Source: Thermoplasma sp. Kam2015
GTDB taxonomy: Archaea; Thermoplasmatota; Thermoplasmata; Thermoplasmatales; Thermoplasmataceae
Direction of reading: 5' to 3'
Assembly (NCBI RefSeq): GCF_003205235.1
Contig: NZ_QJSM01000021.1
Location: 1-64,000 of the forward strand
DNA length: 64,000 bases
The first letter of the stretch is position 1. Every line of letters starts with the position of its first letter. The position numbers and the translations under genes were made by a program. Below are positions 6,884 to 16,451 of the stretch, piece by piece. The notes under the pieces are model-generated. The model did not search any database. It saw nothing but the letters and a program-made list of their open reading frames with translations, and had not been told where the DNA came from.

Positions 6884-8083
6884 ATGTCAAAGAATTCCGC
6901 AAATAAGGTAAGGAAATCGGAAAAGAGATGGAGCAATCCCAACTGGTCATTAGGTGCAGTGATTGTTGCCCTCATAGGCACATTCCTTCTGCTTGTGTCG
7001 CTGCTGTCAAAGCCTCAGTTTGTCATAATGCATCACACTGTTGTGCTGACCCAGGGCATAGTTGCTCCCGCGGTCTTGATGGGCGCAATAGTCTGGGCGA
7101 TGGTTGAGTTCTTCACACCACCTGGAAGGTCAATTGAAGATCTCCTGGTGAGAATAATTCCTGCATTTATAATAGGTGCATTCATTGTCGGCCTTCTTGG
7201 TTATATGTTCAGCTTCGGGAAGTTCGTCATAGAGCCGGCATTCAACGGCAATCCCAACGCCCTCCTGTTCCTTGTCTCGGTGCTTGTCGCCGTTCTCGCC
7301 GTCACATGGAATGCGGCATGGTCACACAAGCATGGGTTCAGGGGGCAGAAATCTGGAAAGGCCTCTGTGCTCACAAGATCGGAATCCGGCACGTCCAAGG
7401 GTGCAAGGGGGATGCTCGCACTCCTGATCATATTCATTGTGGCAATGCTCATTGTGCCCATAGGTGCAGGCCTGGGAGGCCTGTTCCTCTCCGGCCATGA
7501 CAGTTCCCATGTGCTGCAGAATGAGAGCAGTGTTGTCTACATCACAGGAACATCAGGGCCTGTTCCATTCGGCCAGGTCAACGGCACTGCAACATTCGAT
7601 TTTCCATCGGCAACAGTGAACAATGTGACCACATATTCCCACACTGTTTATGTGGAGAGCAATCTCATACTGGCTGAGCTGAACAACTTTGCAGTGTCCA
7701 GGATAATGTTCTCAACAAAGGCGAAGGACTTCAACGTCACAATGGGCACAGGAACCAATGCAACGGATTTTGTACCTGTTTTCAACTCATCATCCGGGAA
7801 TTCTACATTCCTTTCACTTGCCATATCGCCAGCTCTGCTCACTGGAAACCAGTCCTCTCCTGTCACATTCGAGATACAGGCCAACGTCACATCAATGAGT
7901 CTGTCCATATCCGCATACGGCAACAACAGCCTTGTGACTGTCTTTGGACCGTATCCTGTCATGCAGATCTCATACATCATCGGGGCGGTGCTTCTCTTTG
8001 CCAGTGCATTCCTTGAGATATCTGTCCATGACATATCGCTGAACAGCACTCCTGTGGCACAGAAAGGAGGGAAGAGAGAATGA
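6884..8083 (+). CDS. polytopic membrane protein with glycosylated extracellular domain
   Basis: The 399-residue protein has a basic cytoplasmic N-terminus and four hydrophobic segments (about residues 22-42, 56-76, 88-108 and 124-144). A fifth follows at about 176-200 and a last one at 362-384. The region between 200 and 360 is Ser/Thr/Asn-rich with many N-x-S/T sequons, as expected for an archaeal S-layer-type extracellular domain. It opens a plus-strand cassette of surface proteins; its stop overlaps the next start (ATGA). No family is recognised. It may anchor or export the giant PKD protein downstream. Confidence 0.75.
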   Translation: MSKNSANKVRKSEKRWSNPNWSLGAVIVALIGTFLLLVSLLSKPQFVIMHHTVVLTQGIVAPAVLMGAIVWAMVEFFTPPGRSIEDLLVRIIPAFIIGAFIVGLLGYMFSFGKFVIEPAFNGNPNALLFLVSVLVAVLAVTWNAAWSHKHGFRGQKSGKASVLTRSESGTSKGARGMLALLIIFIVAMLIVPIGAGLGGLFLSGHDSSHVLQNESSVVYITGTSGPVPFGQVNGTATFDFPSATVNNVTTYSHTVYVESNLILAELNNFAVSRIMFSTKAKDFNVTMGTGTNATDFVPVFNSSSGNSTFLSLAISPALLTGNQSSPVTFEIQANVTSMSLSISAYGNNSLVTVFGPYPVMQISYIIGAVLLFASAFLEISVHDISLNSTPVAQKGGKRE

Positions 8084-8481
8084 TATCCATCAGAGGCACT
8101 CTGAAACAATTCACAGGAAGGGTGTCATGGGCCCTGAGGAAAATAAGGGCAGGAATCGCCTTTCCTGCACTTCTGATCCCATATGTCACCGGAACATCAT
8201 CCATAGGTTCCACAATATTCTCAGGCCTCTGGTCTGTCATACTGTCGCTGTTCAAGAGCATATCCGCCGGATTGGGGAGCATGTTCCAGCAGATGATGTC
8301 AGGATTCGGCCGGTCCGTAGTACTTATGTTTCAGTCATTCGGTTTCTCCATGACAGGATACGGCGTCTGGGCTCCAATGATGTTCGTTGTGGGCCTTGGC
8401 ACTGGAATACTGGTTGGATACCTGTTCTTCACATTCATAGATGCGGAGAAGGATGTGACAGGATTCGAGAACGACATATGA
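8080..8481 (+). CDS. small membrane protein (paralogue 1 of 3)
   Basis: This 133-residue protein has a basic N-terminus, a hydrophobic and glycine-rich middle (residues 25-75, rich in F, M, S), and a clear C-terminal membrane segment (APMMFVVGLGTGILVGYLFF) followed by a charged tail. Its C-terminal half aligns by eye with the next two frames (8495-8755 and 8756-9073): an aromatic segment, then a 22-residue membrane helix, then a D/K/R-rich tail. The start overlaps the previous stop. Function is unknown; tandem small membrane proteins often form assemblies. Confidence 0.7.
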   Translation: MISIRGTLKQFTGRVSWALRKIRAGIAFPALLIPYVTGTSSIGSTIFSGLWSVILSLFKSISAGLGSMFQQMMSGFGRSVVLMFQSFGFSMTGYGVWAPMMFVVGLGTGILVGYLFFTFIDAEKDVTGFENDI

Positions 8482-8494
8482 GGTGCACCATTGA

Positions 8495-8755
8495 ATGTCA
8501 TTCACATCATCCCTGCTGAACATCCTTCTTGGGTTCTTCCACTCGGTGACTTCGGCATTCTCGGCCGATCTGCAGTACGAGATGACTTGGTTCGGCTACA
8601 GGATAGGTATGATGTTCTATTTCTAGGGATCCTCCTTTACTGCACTGGGGGTGTGGATGCCAGCGGTGCTTGTGTCATCAATAGGCCTGACCATAGCAGG
8701 TCTTCTCCTAGTCTTTGTGTTCTTCGATTCCGCAAGGGATCTGGTGTGTGCATAG
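8495..8755 (+). pseudogene. small membrane protein (paralogue 2) with in-frame UAG
   Basis: A GAGGTG lies 10-15 bases before the ATG at 8495. The frame encodes MSFTSSLLNILLGFFHSVTS and continues to MMFYF, where a TAG occurs at 8624-8626. The frame then continues with GSSFTALGVWMP and a typical membrane helix up to TAG at 8753. The part after the internal TAG aligns with the C-terminal half of the preceding protein, so the frame is real on both sides. It is either a single nonsense mutation or a read-through codon. The final TAG is directly followed by ATG of the next frame (TAGATG). Confidence 0.65.
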
Positions 8756-9073
8756 ATGGCATGGTGGTAGTCTCCATGGTTGCCATGGAACTATCCGAAG
8801 GACCTTTCGAACTCATTCATGCAGCAGCTCCAGAATGGACTGCTGTACATCTTCTCAATGATCCTCCAGGCCATCCTCGGAGTCATATCCTCACTCTTCG
8901 GATTGATGATGGACGCATTCCAGTCGCTGGTCATGATGATGGTCCAGGCATCAGAATCCCTTGGTCCGTTCTCACTGCCGGTGTTCGTTATCGGGACAGC
9001 AGTGGTGATATGTGCGGGATATCTGGCATTCGCACTGGCAAAGGACACCCCTGTTGTGGGGGCATTCGTGTAG
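8756..9073 (+). pseudogene. small membrane protein (paralogue 3) with in-frame UAG at codon 5
   Basis: The frame starting at ATG 8756 reads MAWW, then TAG (8768-8770), then SPWLPWNYPKDLSNSF and continues to TAG at 9071. A restart at TTG 8780 would give a 97-residue protein. The C-terminal membrane helix (LPVFVIGTAVVICAGYLAFA) and charged tail match the two preceding paralogues. Frame 8495-9103 contains only TAG as internal stop until TGA at 9101, so amber read-through would fuse paralogues 2 and 3. Either the gene is decayed at its 5' end and uses the TTG, or UAG is sometimes decoded. Confidence 0.6.
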
Positions 9074-9080
9074 GTGATGC

Positions 9081-12000
9081 ATTCTGAAAATACCAAATCC
9101 TGAAGGAAGAACGCTGAACAGATCACAGAAAGCAGGAATTGCCCTGATATTCGTTTCAGTCATGATCCTGTCCGGTGTCGGGATAGCGGGATTCCAGGCG
9201 CTGAGCCACTGGGACCCCTCTAAAGGACATAATAACCGTCCCATCATCGGAATCAAGCCTGCTGACGTCTCCGCATCAAGTGGCGGTACAACAACTGTAT
9301 ATTATGGTCAGACTGTCTCATTTTCAACAGTATCCGGGAGATCCAGTTCCGCCACAAACGAGAATAAACAGACGTCCACCTCCGGATACCCGCCTCCTGA
9401 TTATCCACCCTACCCGAGCACACCAGGCTGGACTCTGGATGTCGGAGGTTCGTCAGTCGAATCAGGGACAGCATCAGCCAGCGGAGTCTCTTATGATCAG
9501 TGGTATACACAGAGTGAGCAGTACCTTATTGGAGGCTACGTTTACACTACTTACTCCTATTCGGAGACCTCATGGTCCGGTGCATACATATCTGGGGTCA
9601 CATACACGATTCCAAACTCAGGTGGATCATCAGGAGGAACCGATGAATCATGGTCTCTTTCCACCGATGGTGCATCCGCTTCCGGCACTCTTGATGTTTA
9701 CACACCCTATGCCACTATATCAGCAAGCACAACCACACCAGATGCCGGGCAGTCTGTATCATTCTCCTCAAGCCTGCCATCAGGCGTATCCTACTCATAC
9801 CAGTGGTACCTTAACGGCAATGCAGTCAGTGGGGCAACCGGTTCATCATACTCATTCACGCCTTCCTCTCCCGGATCATATTCTGTGTACCTTGAGGCAA
9901 CCGAGAACGGGTACAGTTTTTCATCAAACACAGTCACAATATCGGCAAACAGTGACCCATCCATATCCATCTCATCAAACAGGAACCCATCTGATGCCGG
10001 TCAGACTGTGGACTTCAGCACCTCTGTATCCGGAGGGACCGGATCGTACACAACTTACGGCTATGTCCTCTATGACGGCACATCCACATCGGATTCCCAG
10101 CTGGCATCCGGATCATCATCGTCATTCTCCTATACGTTCAGTTCTGCAGGGCAGTATCTCCTGCACTACTCCGTGACTGATTCCAACGGATATACTGCTT
10201 CGACCTCAATTACGCAGACAGTCAATACAGATCCCTCAGTTAGCATAGCCTCATCGCAGAACCCCACAGATTCAGGGAGGACAGTTGAGTTCACATCATC
10301 GGTGTCCGGAGGCACCCCGGGATACAGCTATTCCTGGTCAGTTGACGGAAATTCTTACAACACCAAGGATATCAATGTGTCATTCAGCTCATCCGGTTCA
10401 TACGGTGTCGACCTCACAGTGACTGATTCAGCAGGCTATTCCGTCTCACAGTCCATCACTGAAACGGTCAACTCTGATCCGACTGTATCTGCATCCTCAA
10501 ATGTCAGCAGTGCCGATGTTGGCTATCCAATAGAATTCTCCTCAACACCATCCGGCGGAACCGGATCATACAGCTACTCCTGGACACTCAACGGGCAGCA
10601 GGTGTCAACATCCCAGGACTTCTCATATTCCTTTGACCAGTCAGGATGATACACCCTCACAGTGACAATAACGGATTCAGTGGGAGTGCAGAGCAGCGCA
10701 TCTGTCACTGTGAACATCAATCCAAATCCCGCAGTCTCCATAAGCAGCAGCCAGAATCCAACCGATGTGGGGAATTCCGTGGCCTTTTCCTCATCTGAAT
10801 CCGGAGGCACGGGAACGGACACATATGTGTGGTACATCAACGGGGTTCAGGAATCAACGGCGTCATCATTCTCCTATTCATTCTCTTCATCAGGCATTTA
10901 TTATGTGAATGTCACTGTAACTGATTCCGATGGCCACACTGCACAATATTCCCTGAAGGAAACGGTCAACCCTGATCCTTCAGTTGTGATCCATGTTGTC
11001 CATAACCCCACCGATGCCGGCATATGGGCGAACTTCACCGCATCCATATCAGGTGGTACTCCAGAATACAGCTATTCCTGGACCATAAACGGTGAGACGC
11101 TCACATCAGCATATGTCAACTACACATTCACCTCACCAGGAACCTTCCCTGTATCCCTCACAGTTACGGATGGCAATGGGAATACCGCCTCCGCATCCGT
11201 GAATGAGGTGGTGAATCCTGATCCTTCAGTCTTAATAGATGCACAGTACACCACTGTTGATCAGGGCATCAACGACACATTCTATGCCGACATTTCAGGG
11301 GGCACATCCCCCTTCAATTACACCTGGTCAATGGGAAGCAGCATCATGAATTACTCCCAGCAGTTCCACATGAACTTCTCTGCCACTGGATCATATACGA
11401 TCAATCTGACCATTATTGATTCCCTGGGAGAGAAATCCACTGCATCATTCAAGGTAACTGTCATTGAGAAGCCCTCTGCCCTAATTGAGGGATCAAACAT
11501 AACGGATGTTTCCACAACTACCTACTGGGAAGGTTATGGATCATACGGGACAGCGCCATACAACTACTACTGGTTCATCAACGGGGTCAATACATCCACA
11601 GGCCTCTATCTTGAGTATTCCTTCCCATCTTCCGGGAAATACAATATCTCACTTCTCATAGACGACAGCCAGGGATCCAAGGCATATGCATACCTTGATG
11701 TCCAGGTTGAACCAAAACCATCGGTGAAGGCATCAGAATCCATTTCATCTACCGATGTTGGCATCCCAGTTAGATTCACATCATCATTGACGGGCGGAAC
11801 ACCTTTCTTCAACTACACATGGTCAGTCTCCGGAATCGGCATCGTCTGGTATCAGGCCAGTCTCACATACATATTCTCCCAGCCAGGATCGTATAACGTT
11901 TCCCTTTCGGTCACGGACGGATCAGGGAACAGGGCATCCTCATCTATCGGGATAAGAATCAATCCGCTTCCTCATGCCAGGATACTCCCGGAATACAGCA

Positions 12001-13251
12001 ACATCGATCCCAATGTTACCGATACATTCAACTCCAACATAACGGGAGGCACTCCCGGATTCCATTACAAATGGTACATCAACGGTACCGTGGAGGGGAA
12101 TGGCAGCTCCATATCATGGTCATTCAGCACTGCCGGAATATATCCCGTAAGGCTTGTGGTGACGGATTCCCAGGGCCAGACGGACTCATATTCCACTGAT
12201 ATAACTGTGGCCTCATATCCCAAGGCATCCATCATTTCATCATCATCCGATCTGGATGCAAACGTCAGCGACCAGTTCAGGGCATCAGGCTTCGGTGGCA
12301 TCGGCCCGTACGGGTATGAGTGGATCATTGCAGGACATGAATTCAGCAACTCCACAGTCAGCTATGCATTCCGGTCTCCAGGCAATTACTCAGTGCAGCT
12401 GATCATATCGGATTCATTCGGCAAGGATGCCGCCACATCAATAACGGTTGATGTGCATCCCGATCCCACAATATCCGTATTCTGGAAAGGAAAACCTGTT
12501 GTGTCCATCCCATTCAGCATGAATGCAAATATAACCGGTGGTATCTCCCCATACCAGATATCATGGATATTCCCATCAGGGCAGCATGAGACAGGCGCTG
12601 CCATTTCACATGTCTTTTCATCCTCCGGTCCGGATACATTCGAGGTTCAGGTCACAGACCACGGGGGTTACACAGAAACAAGGAACTTCACTGTGAACGT
12701 TGGCCTGTATGTTGCAATAGCAGCCAATCAGACTTCGGGTCTTGGTCCTCTGTCAGTGCAGTTCTCTTCCAGCGTTCTCGGGGGATCTGATTACGCATAC
12801 AACTGGTCATTTTCACCGAATCACTATTCCCTTGAGGCAAATCCGATCTACACATTCCCTGTTGGAAACTACACAGTTCACTTCTCGGTGACATCAGCAA
12901 ACGGTGCAACCGGCTATGCCAATATCAGCATCCAGAGCCTGCCGCCTCCAGTCCATTTCAATTATTCAACCGGCCTGAACATCACGCAGGCCTTCCACTT
13001 CCAGGCATTTCCAAACTGGGATGCAGCAGGACCATACAACATGTCATGGTCATTCCCCAATGGCCAGACCATCACAGGAATGAACATATCTTACAAATTT
13101 CCGGTCTACAATGAGCTCAATACAGTCATTGCAACCTTCTCTTATGGAAATGGGAAAACGTGGACCCAGTATCTCACGGTGAGGATGATACCAGCAGTGC
13201 GGGGATGCTTGGTGGGCTTTTGCTCATACTTCTCGGCATAGGGGTAATCTG
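9081..13251 (+). pseudogene. giant PKD-repeat surface protein, broken by one stop and one frameshift
   Basis: The frame encodes about 1360 residues. A basic N-terminus and signal or anchor helix (AGIALIFVSVMILSGVGIAG) are followed by a Ser/Thr/Pro/Gly-rich head and then about 14 PKD-type repeats of 80-85 residues. The repeats share a pattern of N-x-D-P-S-V, D-x-G, SGGT, Y-x-W, G-x-Y and V-T-D. The ATG at 9162 lies inside the signal helix, so translation probably starts upstream; only ATT (9081) or ATA are available. A TGA at 10647-10649 sits in repeat 4 where G-S-Y-T is expected (TCA to TGA). The frame-0 end (13241) lacks an anchor. Adding one G to the G-run at 13201-13204 restores a C-terminal membrane helix (GMLGGLLLILLGIGVI) ending at TGA 13251. 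PKD repeats are typical of archaeal S-layer and adhesion proteins. Confidence 0.8.
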
Positions 13252-13380
13252 ATTCACCAATCGACGAATTTTTTCCATCCAGGAGAGCTGAGATCTCACA
13301 CTCGAGGGTCTGTGAAATCTGGTGTCAATTGTGAAAGTGGTTCCCCGCAGAAGCCGTTCTGCCGTCGATTCGGCGAATGA
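13250..13380. repeat. imperfect inverted repeat flanking about 96 bases
   Basis: TGATTCACCAATCGACG (13250-13266) is repeated in inverted, slightly diverged form at 13363-13380 (CGTCGATTCGGCGAATGA). The arms differ at two positions and one gap. It lies between the end of the PKD gene and the convergent small zinc-ribbon gene. It could be a small non-autonomous element or a large terminator stem. Confidence 0.5.
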
Positions 13381-13383
13381 CGG

Positions 13384-13629
13384 TTAGATGTCAAAATCAA
13401 TTCCTTTCCGGGCGCAGAGTTCCTTTCTCCTATATGTCCAGGACATTCCACATCCTTCACAGTACAGGCCGATCTTAACCCATTTACTCTTTATTCCGTT
13501 CCTGTCAAGGACGTAAATGCCCCTCAGGTAATATTCCTTGCAGTTGGGACATGCTTGGTATGTCTTCCCGGTGTATCCTCGTCCCTGCTGCTTCCGTTTT
13601 CCGACTTTCAGTTGCAGTCCCGGTTCCAT
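13384..13629 (-). CDS. small zinc-ribbon protein
   Basis: The 81-residue protein has a basic N-terminus and two knuckles, CPNC (residues 27-30) and CEGC (57-60), which form a zinc ribbon. A further Cys lies in the basic C-terminal part. A TATAA-like element lies about 25-30 bases upstream of the ATG. It is probably a nucleic-acid-binding protein of the element. It is transcribed in the same direction as the regulator-like gene upstream. Confidence 0.6.
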   Translation of the reverse strand: MEPGLQLKVGKRKQQGRGYTGKTYQACPNCKEYYLRGIYVLDRNGIKSKWVKIGLYCEGCGMSWTYRRKELCARKGIDFDI

Positions 13630-13701
13630 GTCTCCCTATATGTGTACACGTTATAACCCTTGTGCTGTTTTGAATTGTAGCAACAACGGTTCATTTCAAA
13701 A

Positions 13702-14100
13702 TTAGTCAAAATACGCACATCTACGCCCCTTGTAATACTTTTCTAAATCCCTATAATCGGGTGGTGAATAATGGTATAATCCCAATTCATACAGTTTTCC
13801 GAGGGATCTGTAGAAAGATGAGGAGAAGCTGTTTGATGGCCACTCATTGGTTCTTGCCTTTCCCAATGAGGATGCCCTTATCTTTCTCAAGATTGCCACC
13901 TCATCTGGAGGTATATTCTCTTCCTTCAGCCATTTCTCAAATTCCTGCTCCGTGCTTACCTTATCCACCTTCCCTGCACGTTTGGCAAGTTTCCTTCTGA
14001 TGTCATCAATGGAAACAGCCGGATGCGCTGGATCCTTAGCCGCTAATTCCCATGCGGTTTGCAGTATCCCCCTTTCCATCTTTCCAAGTCCACAACTCAT
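13702..14100 (-). CDS. probable DNA-binding regulator
   Basis: The 132-residue helical protein begins MSCGLGKMERGILQTAWELA. It contains an HTH-like stretch (VSIDDIRRKLAKRAGKV) and a C-terminal segment with FYRSLGKLYELGLYHY that resembles the recognition part of a winged helix. A 9-base inverted repeat (GGTATAACA / TGTTATACC) brackets its promoter at 14111-14150. This suggests autoregulation. No specific family is recognised. Confidence 0.6.
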   Translation of the reverse strand: MSCGLGKMERGILQTAWELAAKDPAHPAVSIDDIRRKLAKRAGKVDKVSTEQEFEKWLKEENIPPDEVAILRKIRASSLGKARTNEWPSNSFSSSFYRSLGKLYELGLYHYSPPDYRDLEKYYKGRRCAYFD

Positions 14101-14110
14101 AGCTTCACCA

Positions 14111-14150
14111 GGTATAACATATAATTAATTTTGTCGTTAAGTGTTATACC
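14111..14150. promoter_or_regulatory. operator-like inverted repeat bracketing promoter
   Basis: GGTATAACA (14111-14119) and TGTTATACC (14142-14150) are perfect 9-base inverted arms. They surround an AT-rich core with a TATA-like sequence for the minus-strand regulator that starts at 14100. The half-site TGTTATACC is nearly repeated as TGTTATGCC at 22845-22853, at the start of the integrase remnant. Confidence 0.55.
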
Positions 14151-14419
14151 AACGTTTGAAAAGGATCGGGTCTCACATCACATCTTTTCATGGATTGTGG
14201 CTATAATCAGTCTTCAATCTTCTTCGAACGTACACAATACCTGGAATTGACCGACGAATAATCCCTGCCGATCGGAAAGCTCGCCCTATGAATTCTAAAT
14301 TGATGGGAGATAATATTTCCTTATTAGGACCCCATTGCTGGCAGTCTTTCACTACAGTAGTTTTTGTTTGGCAGTCGCTTTACATTCTCAGGGATCATTT
14401 ATTCTTAACTTGGGGAACT

Positions 14420-14839
14420 TCACTTCTTTTTGTTGCCTGAGAATGCCGAGGCGAGTGCAGCCGCTCCCAAAAGCACGATCCCACTTTTTATTAACCTACC
14501 AGCAATAAATTTATGGCCGCAGGCATCCTCAATTGCCCCGATTATAACATCAAGAGCCCCAACGAAGGAGATACCAAAAACCGCGCCGACAAGATCTTCT
14601 ACAGACTTAGTAATATCGGACCGAAGCTGAAGTTCTCCTGCTTGTTTAGCATATTTACAAACCTCTGCAAATTCTGGATCATTTCTAAGCTCGTCTGCTA
14701 TAGCGGCTCTCCCAACCTGCTTCACGTATTGTTCTAATGACCCATATCTTGACCACTGCATCCCCTTATTAGAGAAATACCAAGTTACTGATTCCGGACT
14801 GCTCATCTCTGAACCTTTGTTTATCTTCATATGGAACAT
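14420..14839 (-). CDS. unknown protein with hydrophobic C-terminus
   Basis: The 139-residue protein has a soluble N-terminal part with WYFSNKGMQWSRYGSLEQY, then a helical region. Two hydrophobic stretches rich in G, A and V follow (about 84-106 and 116-134), with a KKK end. An alternative start is the ATG a few codons in (MKINKGSEMS). It resembles no family I know. The C-terminal hydrophobic hairpin suggests membrane association. A gene-free stretch of about 260 bases separates it from the regulator at 13702. Confidence 0.5.
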   Translation of the reverse strand: MFHMKINKGSEMSSPESVTWYFSNKGMQWSRYGSLEQYVKQVGRAAIADELRNDPEFAEVCKYAKQAGELQLRSDITKSVEDLVGAVFGISFVGALDVIIGAIEDACGHKFIAGRLIKSGIVLLGAAALASAFSGNKKK

Positions 14840-15044
14840 AAATAAACCGATCGATGAACGACTTCCATTCTACAATTTAAGTTAACTTTTATCCCAAAAG
14901 ATAACAAGGTCTATAACCCTAGGTTATTCTATTTCAATGTAAACTTTAACTTTGTTGGGTTTTCCGTTTAAACAATCTAGTTTCCAATACTTAAGTTTTT
15001 GTCTGACAGTCGTCATATTTATCCTATGATGTAATTAATAGTCT

Positions 15045-16067
15045 ATGATCGATGTTGTCAGGAAGATCCTCAAAAAACCATGTGAAAACGTGTCTGCTAT
15101 TACAGAAGTGGATCTGTATTCAAAGAAGATAAATTTCCTGGAACATGCAATGCTTCTGGTGCAATCCGCAATATCCCATGAGGATCTCACTGACATTTCC
15201 ATGGACAATCATGTGAGCAAGTCACAGATATCAAAGCTTGATACCAGAAGACCTTACCAGGTCTTCTTAGAATTATTCTACGATCTGATATATCCATACA
15301 TAATGGCGCATAACTATGCTATGTACAGGAGATTCCTCAACATAATAGGCATTGACTCCACATTCATCCGCACAGCAATAAAGGAATCCGGGAAATACAG
15401 GCGACAGAAGACAGAGAGTGGCATAAAGATGCATCATGCTGCCGTAGTTTTTCCATTCACATTACCGATTGAATCACTGGTAACGCCGGCTAACCTGAAT
15501 GATTCACCAGGATTCGATGAAATCATTGGAAGCATTGATCCCGATCTCCTGAAAGGATCGATACTGACGTTCGATCTCGGCTATTATGATCTTGATCGAT
15601 TCATGGATCTCAAGAGCAGGAAAATAAGGTTCGTTACAAGAATAAAGAAGAATGCCAGTTATGAGGTTGTAAAGAAATATGCACATTCCAGGATTGTAAG
15701 GTTCCGCAATGGAGTGATCCTTAGACTGGTGAGCATTTACGTTGATGGAGAGCAGAAAGATTATCTCACAGACATAATGGATCTTCCTGACTTCTACATC
15801 CACTGTATATATTCACAAAGATGGAATATAGAGATATTCTTCCGCACGATGAAATCATATCTCAGGATAGATCATCTCATATCCAGGAATGTAAACGGCA
15901 TCCTGATACAGATATTCTCCGCACTGATAGCATATGTCATTCTGAGAATGATACAGGATATGATCTCCTGCAGAATGGGCATTCCAGACTTGATAAGGAT
16001 GATCAGGCATGGGATCGTTCTGCCTTTCAGGAAATCTGCAAAAGGCGGTTATCCAGTTAATATATAA
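15045..16067 (+). CDS. IS4-family DDE transposase
   Basis: The 340-residue protein shows all three catalytic acidic positions of IS4-type transposases. These are the first Asp in IIGIDSTF (about residue 106), the second Asp in LTFDLGYYD (about 178), and the Glu in YSQRWNIEIFFRTMKSYL (about 266) within the Y-(2)-R-(3)-E-(6)-K signature. Length is typical and the reading frame is intact, so the element may still be active, unlike most mobile remnants nearby. The N-terminal 90 residues are helical, as in the family. Confidence 0.9.
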   Translation: MIDVVRKILKKPCENVSAITEVDLYSKKINFLEHAMLLVQSAISHEDLTDISMDNHVSKSQISKLDTRRPYQVFLELFYDLIYPYIMAHNYAMYRRFLNIIGIDSTFIRTAIKESGKYRRQKTESGIKMHHAAVVFPFTLPIESLVTPANLNDSPGFDEIIGSIDPDLLKGSILTFDLGYYDLDRFMDLKSRKIRFVTRIKKNASYEVVKKYAHSRIVRFRNGVILRLVSIYVDGEQKDYLTDIMDLPDFYIHCIYSQRWNIEIFFRTMKSYLRIDHLISRNVNGILIQIFSALIAYVILRMIQDMISCRMGIPDLIRMIRHGIVLPFRKSAKGGYPVNI

Positions 16068-16083
16068 CTGAAATTGAACAGCC

Positions 16084-16107
16084 GGGTCTTCCCCCGAGGG
16101 AAGACCC
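16084..16107 (+). terminator. strong hairpin downstream of transposase
   Basis: GGGTCTTCCC (16084-16093) pairs perfectly with GGGAAGACCC (16098-16107) around a CCGA loop, 17 bases after the transposase stop. There is no long T-run after it. It may end the transposase transcript or protect its 3' end. Confidence 0.55.
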
Positions 16108-16287
16108 TTACTCCTCGATTCAAGAGCATATTATGATCAGCATTCCAAGAAATAAGCTTTTCCATGGATTTTCTATGGATTGGAAATGACGGGTACTAAC
16201 TTAAGAAACGGACCGCAATATTAAGTTCCGGAAACATGACATGAAAGTGGAAAATGCCAAGTAAAATCATTTATATATTGGAAACTA

Positions 16288-16413
16288 CTAAATTAAAGAT
16301 TTTTTAGGAAGAACAACGTAAAATGTTCTGCCATCCTGGGTCAAGCCTGAGTACGATTTGTAGCCCACCCATATTGGAGTCAGTGCTGGCATAACTTCAG
16401 TCTCAATCTTCAT
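16288..16413 (-). CDS. 41-residue unknown protein
   Basis: The short frame begins MKIETEVMPALTPIWVGYKS and continues with a beta-rich part ending in FYVVLPKKSLI before TAG. An ACTTATATTTG TATA-like box lies 5-15 bases before the ATG. The end (VVLPKK) resembles the C-terminal half of swapped-hairpin AbrB-like or transposon-encoded small proteins, but it is too short to assign. Its stop codon abuts the right end of the IS element. Confidence 0.4.
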   Translation of the reverse strand: MKIETEVMPALTPIWVGYKSYSGLTQDGRTFYVVLPKKSLI

Positions 16414-16451
16414 AGTCAAATATAAGTAGTGCCTATTTTAATTTAATCCAT

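Larger units (their letters stand above)
14978..16287 (+). mobile_element. IS4-family-like insertion sequence
   Basis: A complete DDE transposase gene (15045-16067) is flanked by perfect 12-base inverted sequences, TAGTTTCCAATA at 14978-14989 and TATTGGAAACTA at 16276-16287. These are 1310 bases apart outside-to-outside, a normal IS4-family size. No target duplication is evident. The right end abuts the stop codon of the small gene at 16288. The inverted ends were found by eye; whether they are the true IS ends is inferred. Confidence 0.55.

Noticed and set aside
8491-9087. 198-codon plus-strand frame
   Set aside because: It overlaps the membrane-paralogue frame 8495-9073, and its product is rich in R, H, C and D with no hydrophobic logic. 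It looks like a shadow frame.
9280-10176. 298-codon frame inside the PKD gene
   Set aside because: It is the shifted frame of the PKD repeats, rich in H, P, T and R, explained by the repetitive coding sequence.
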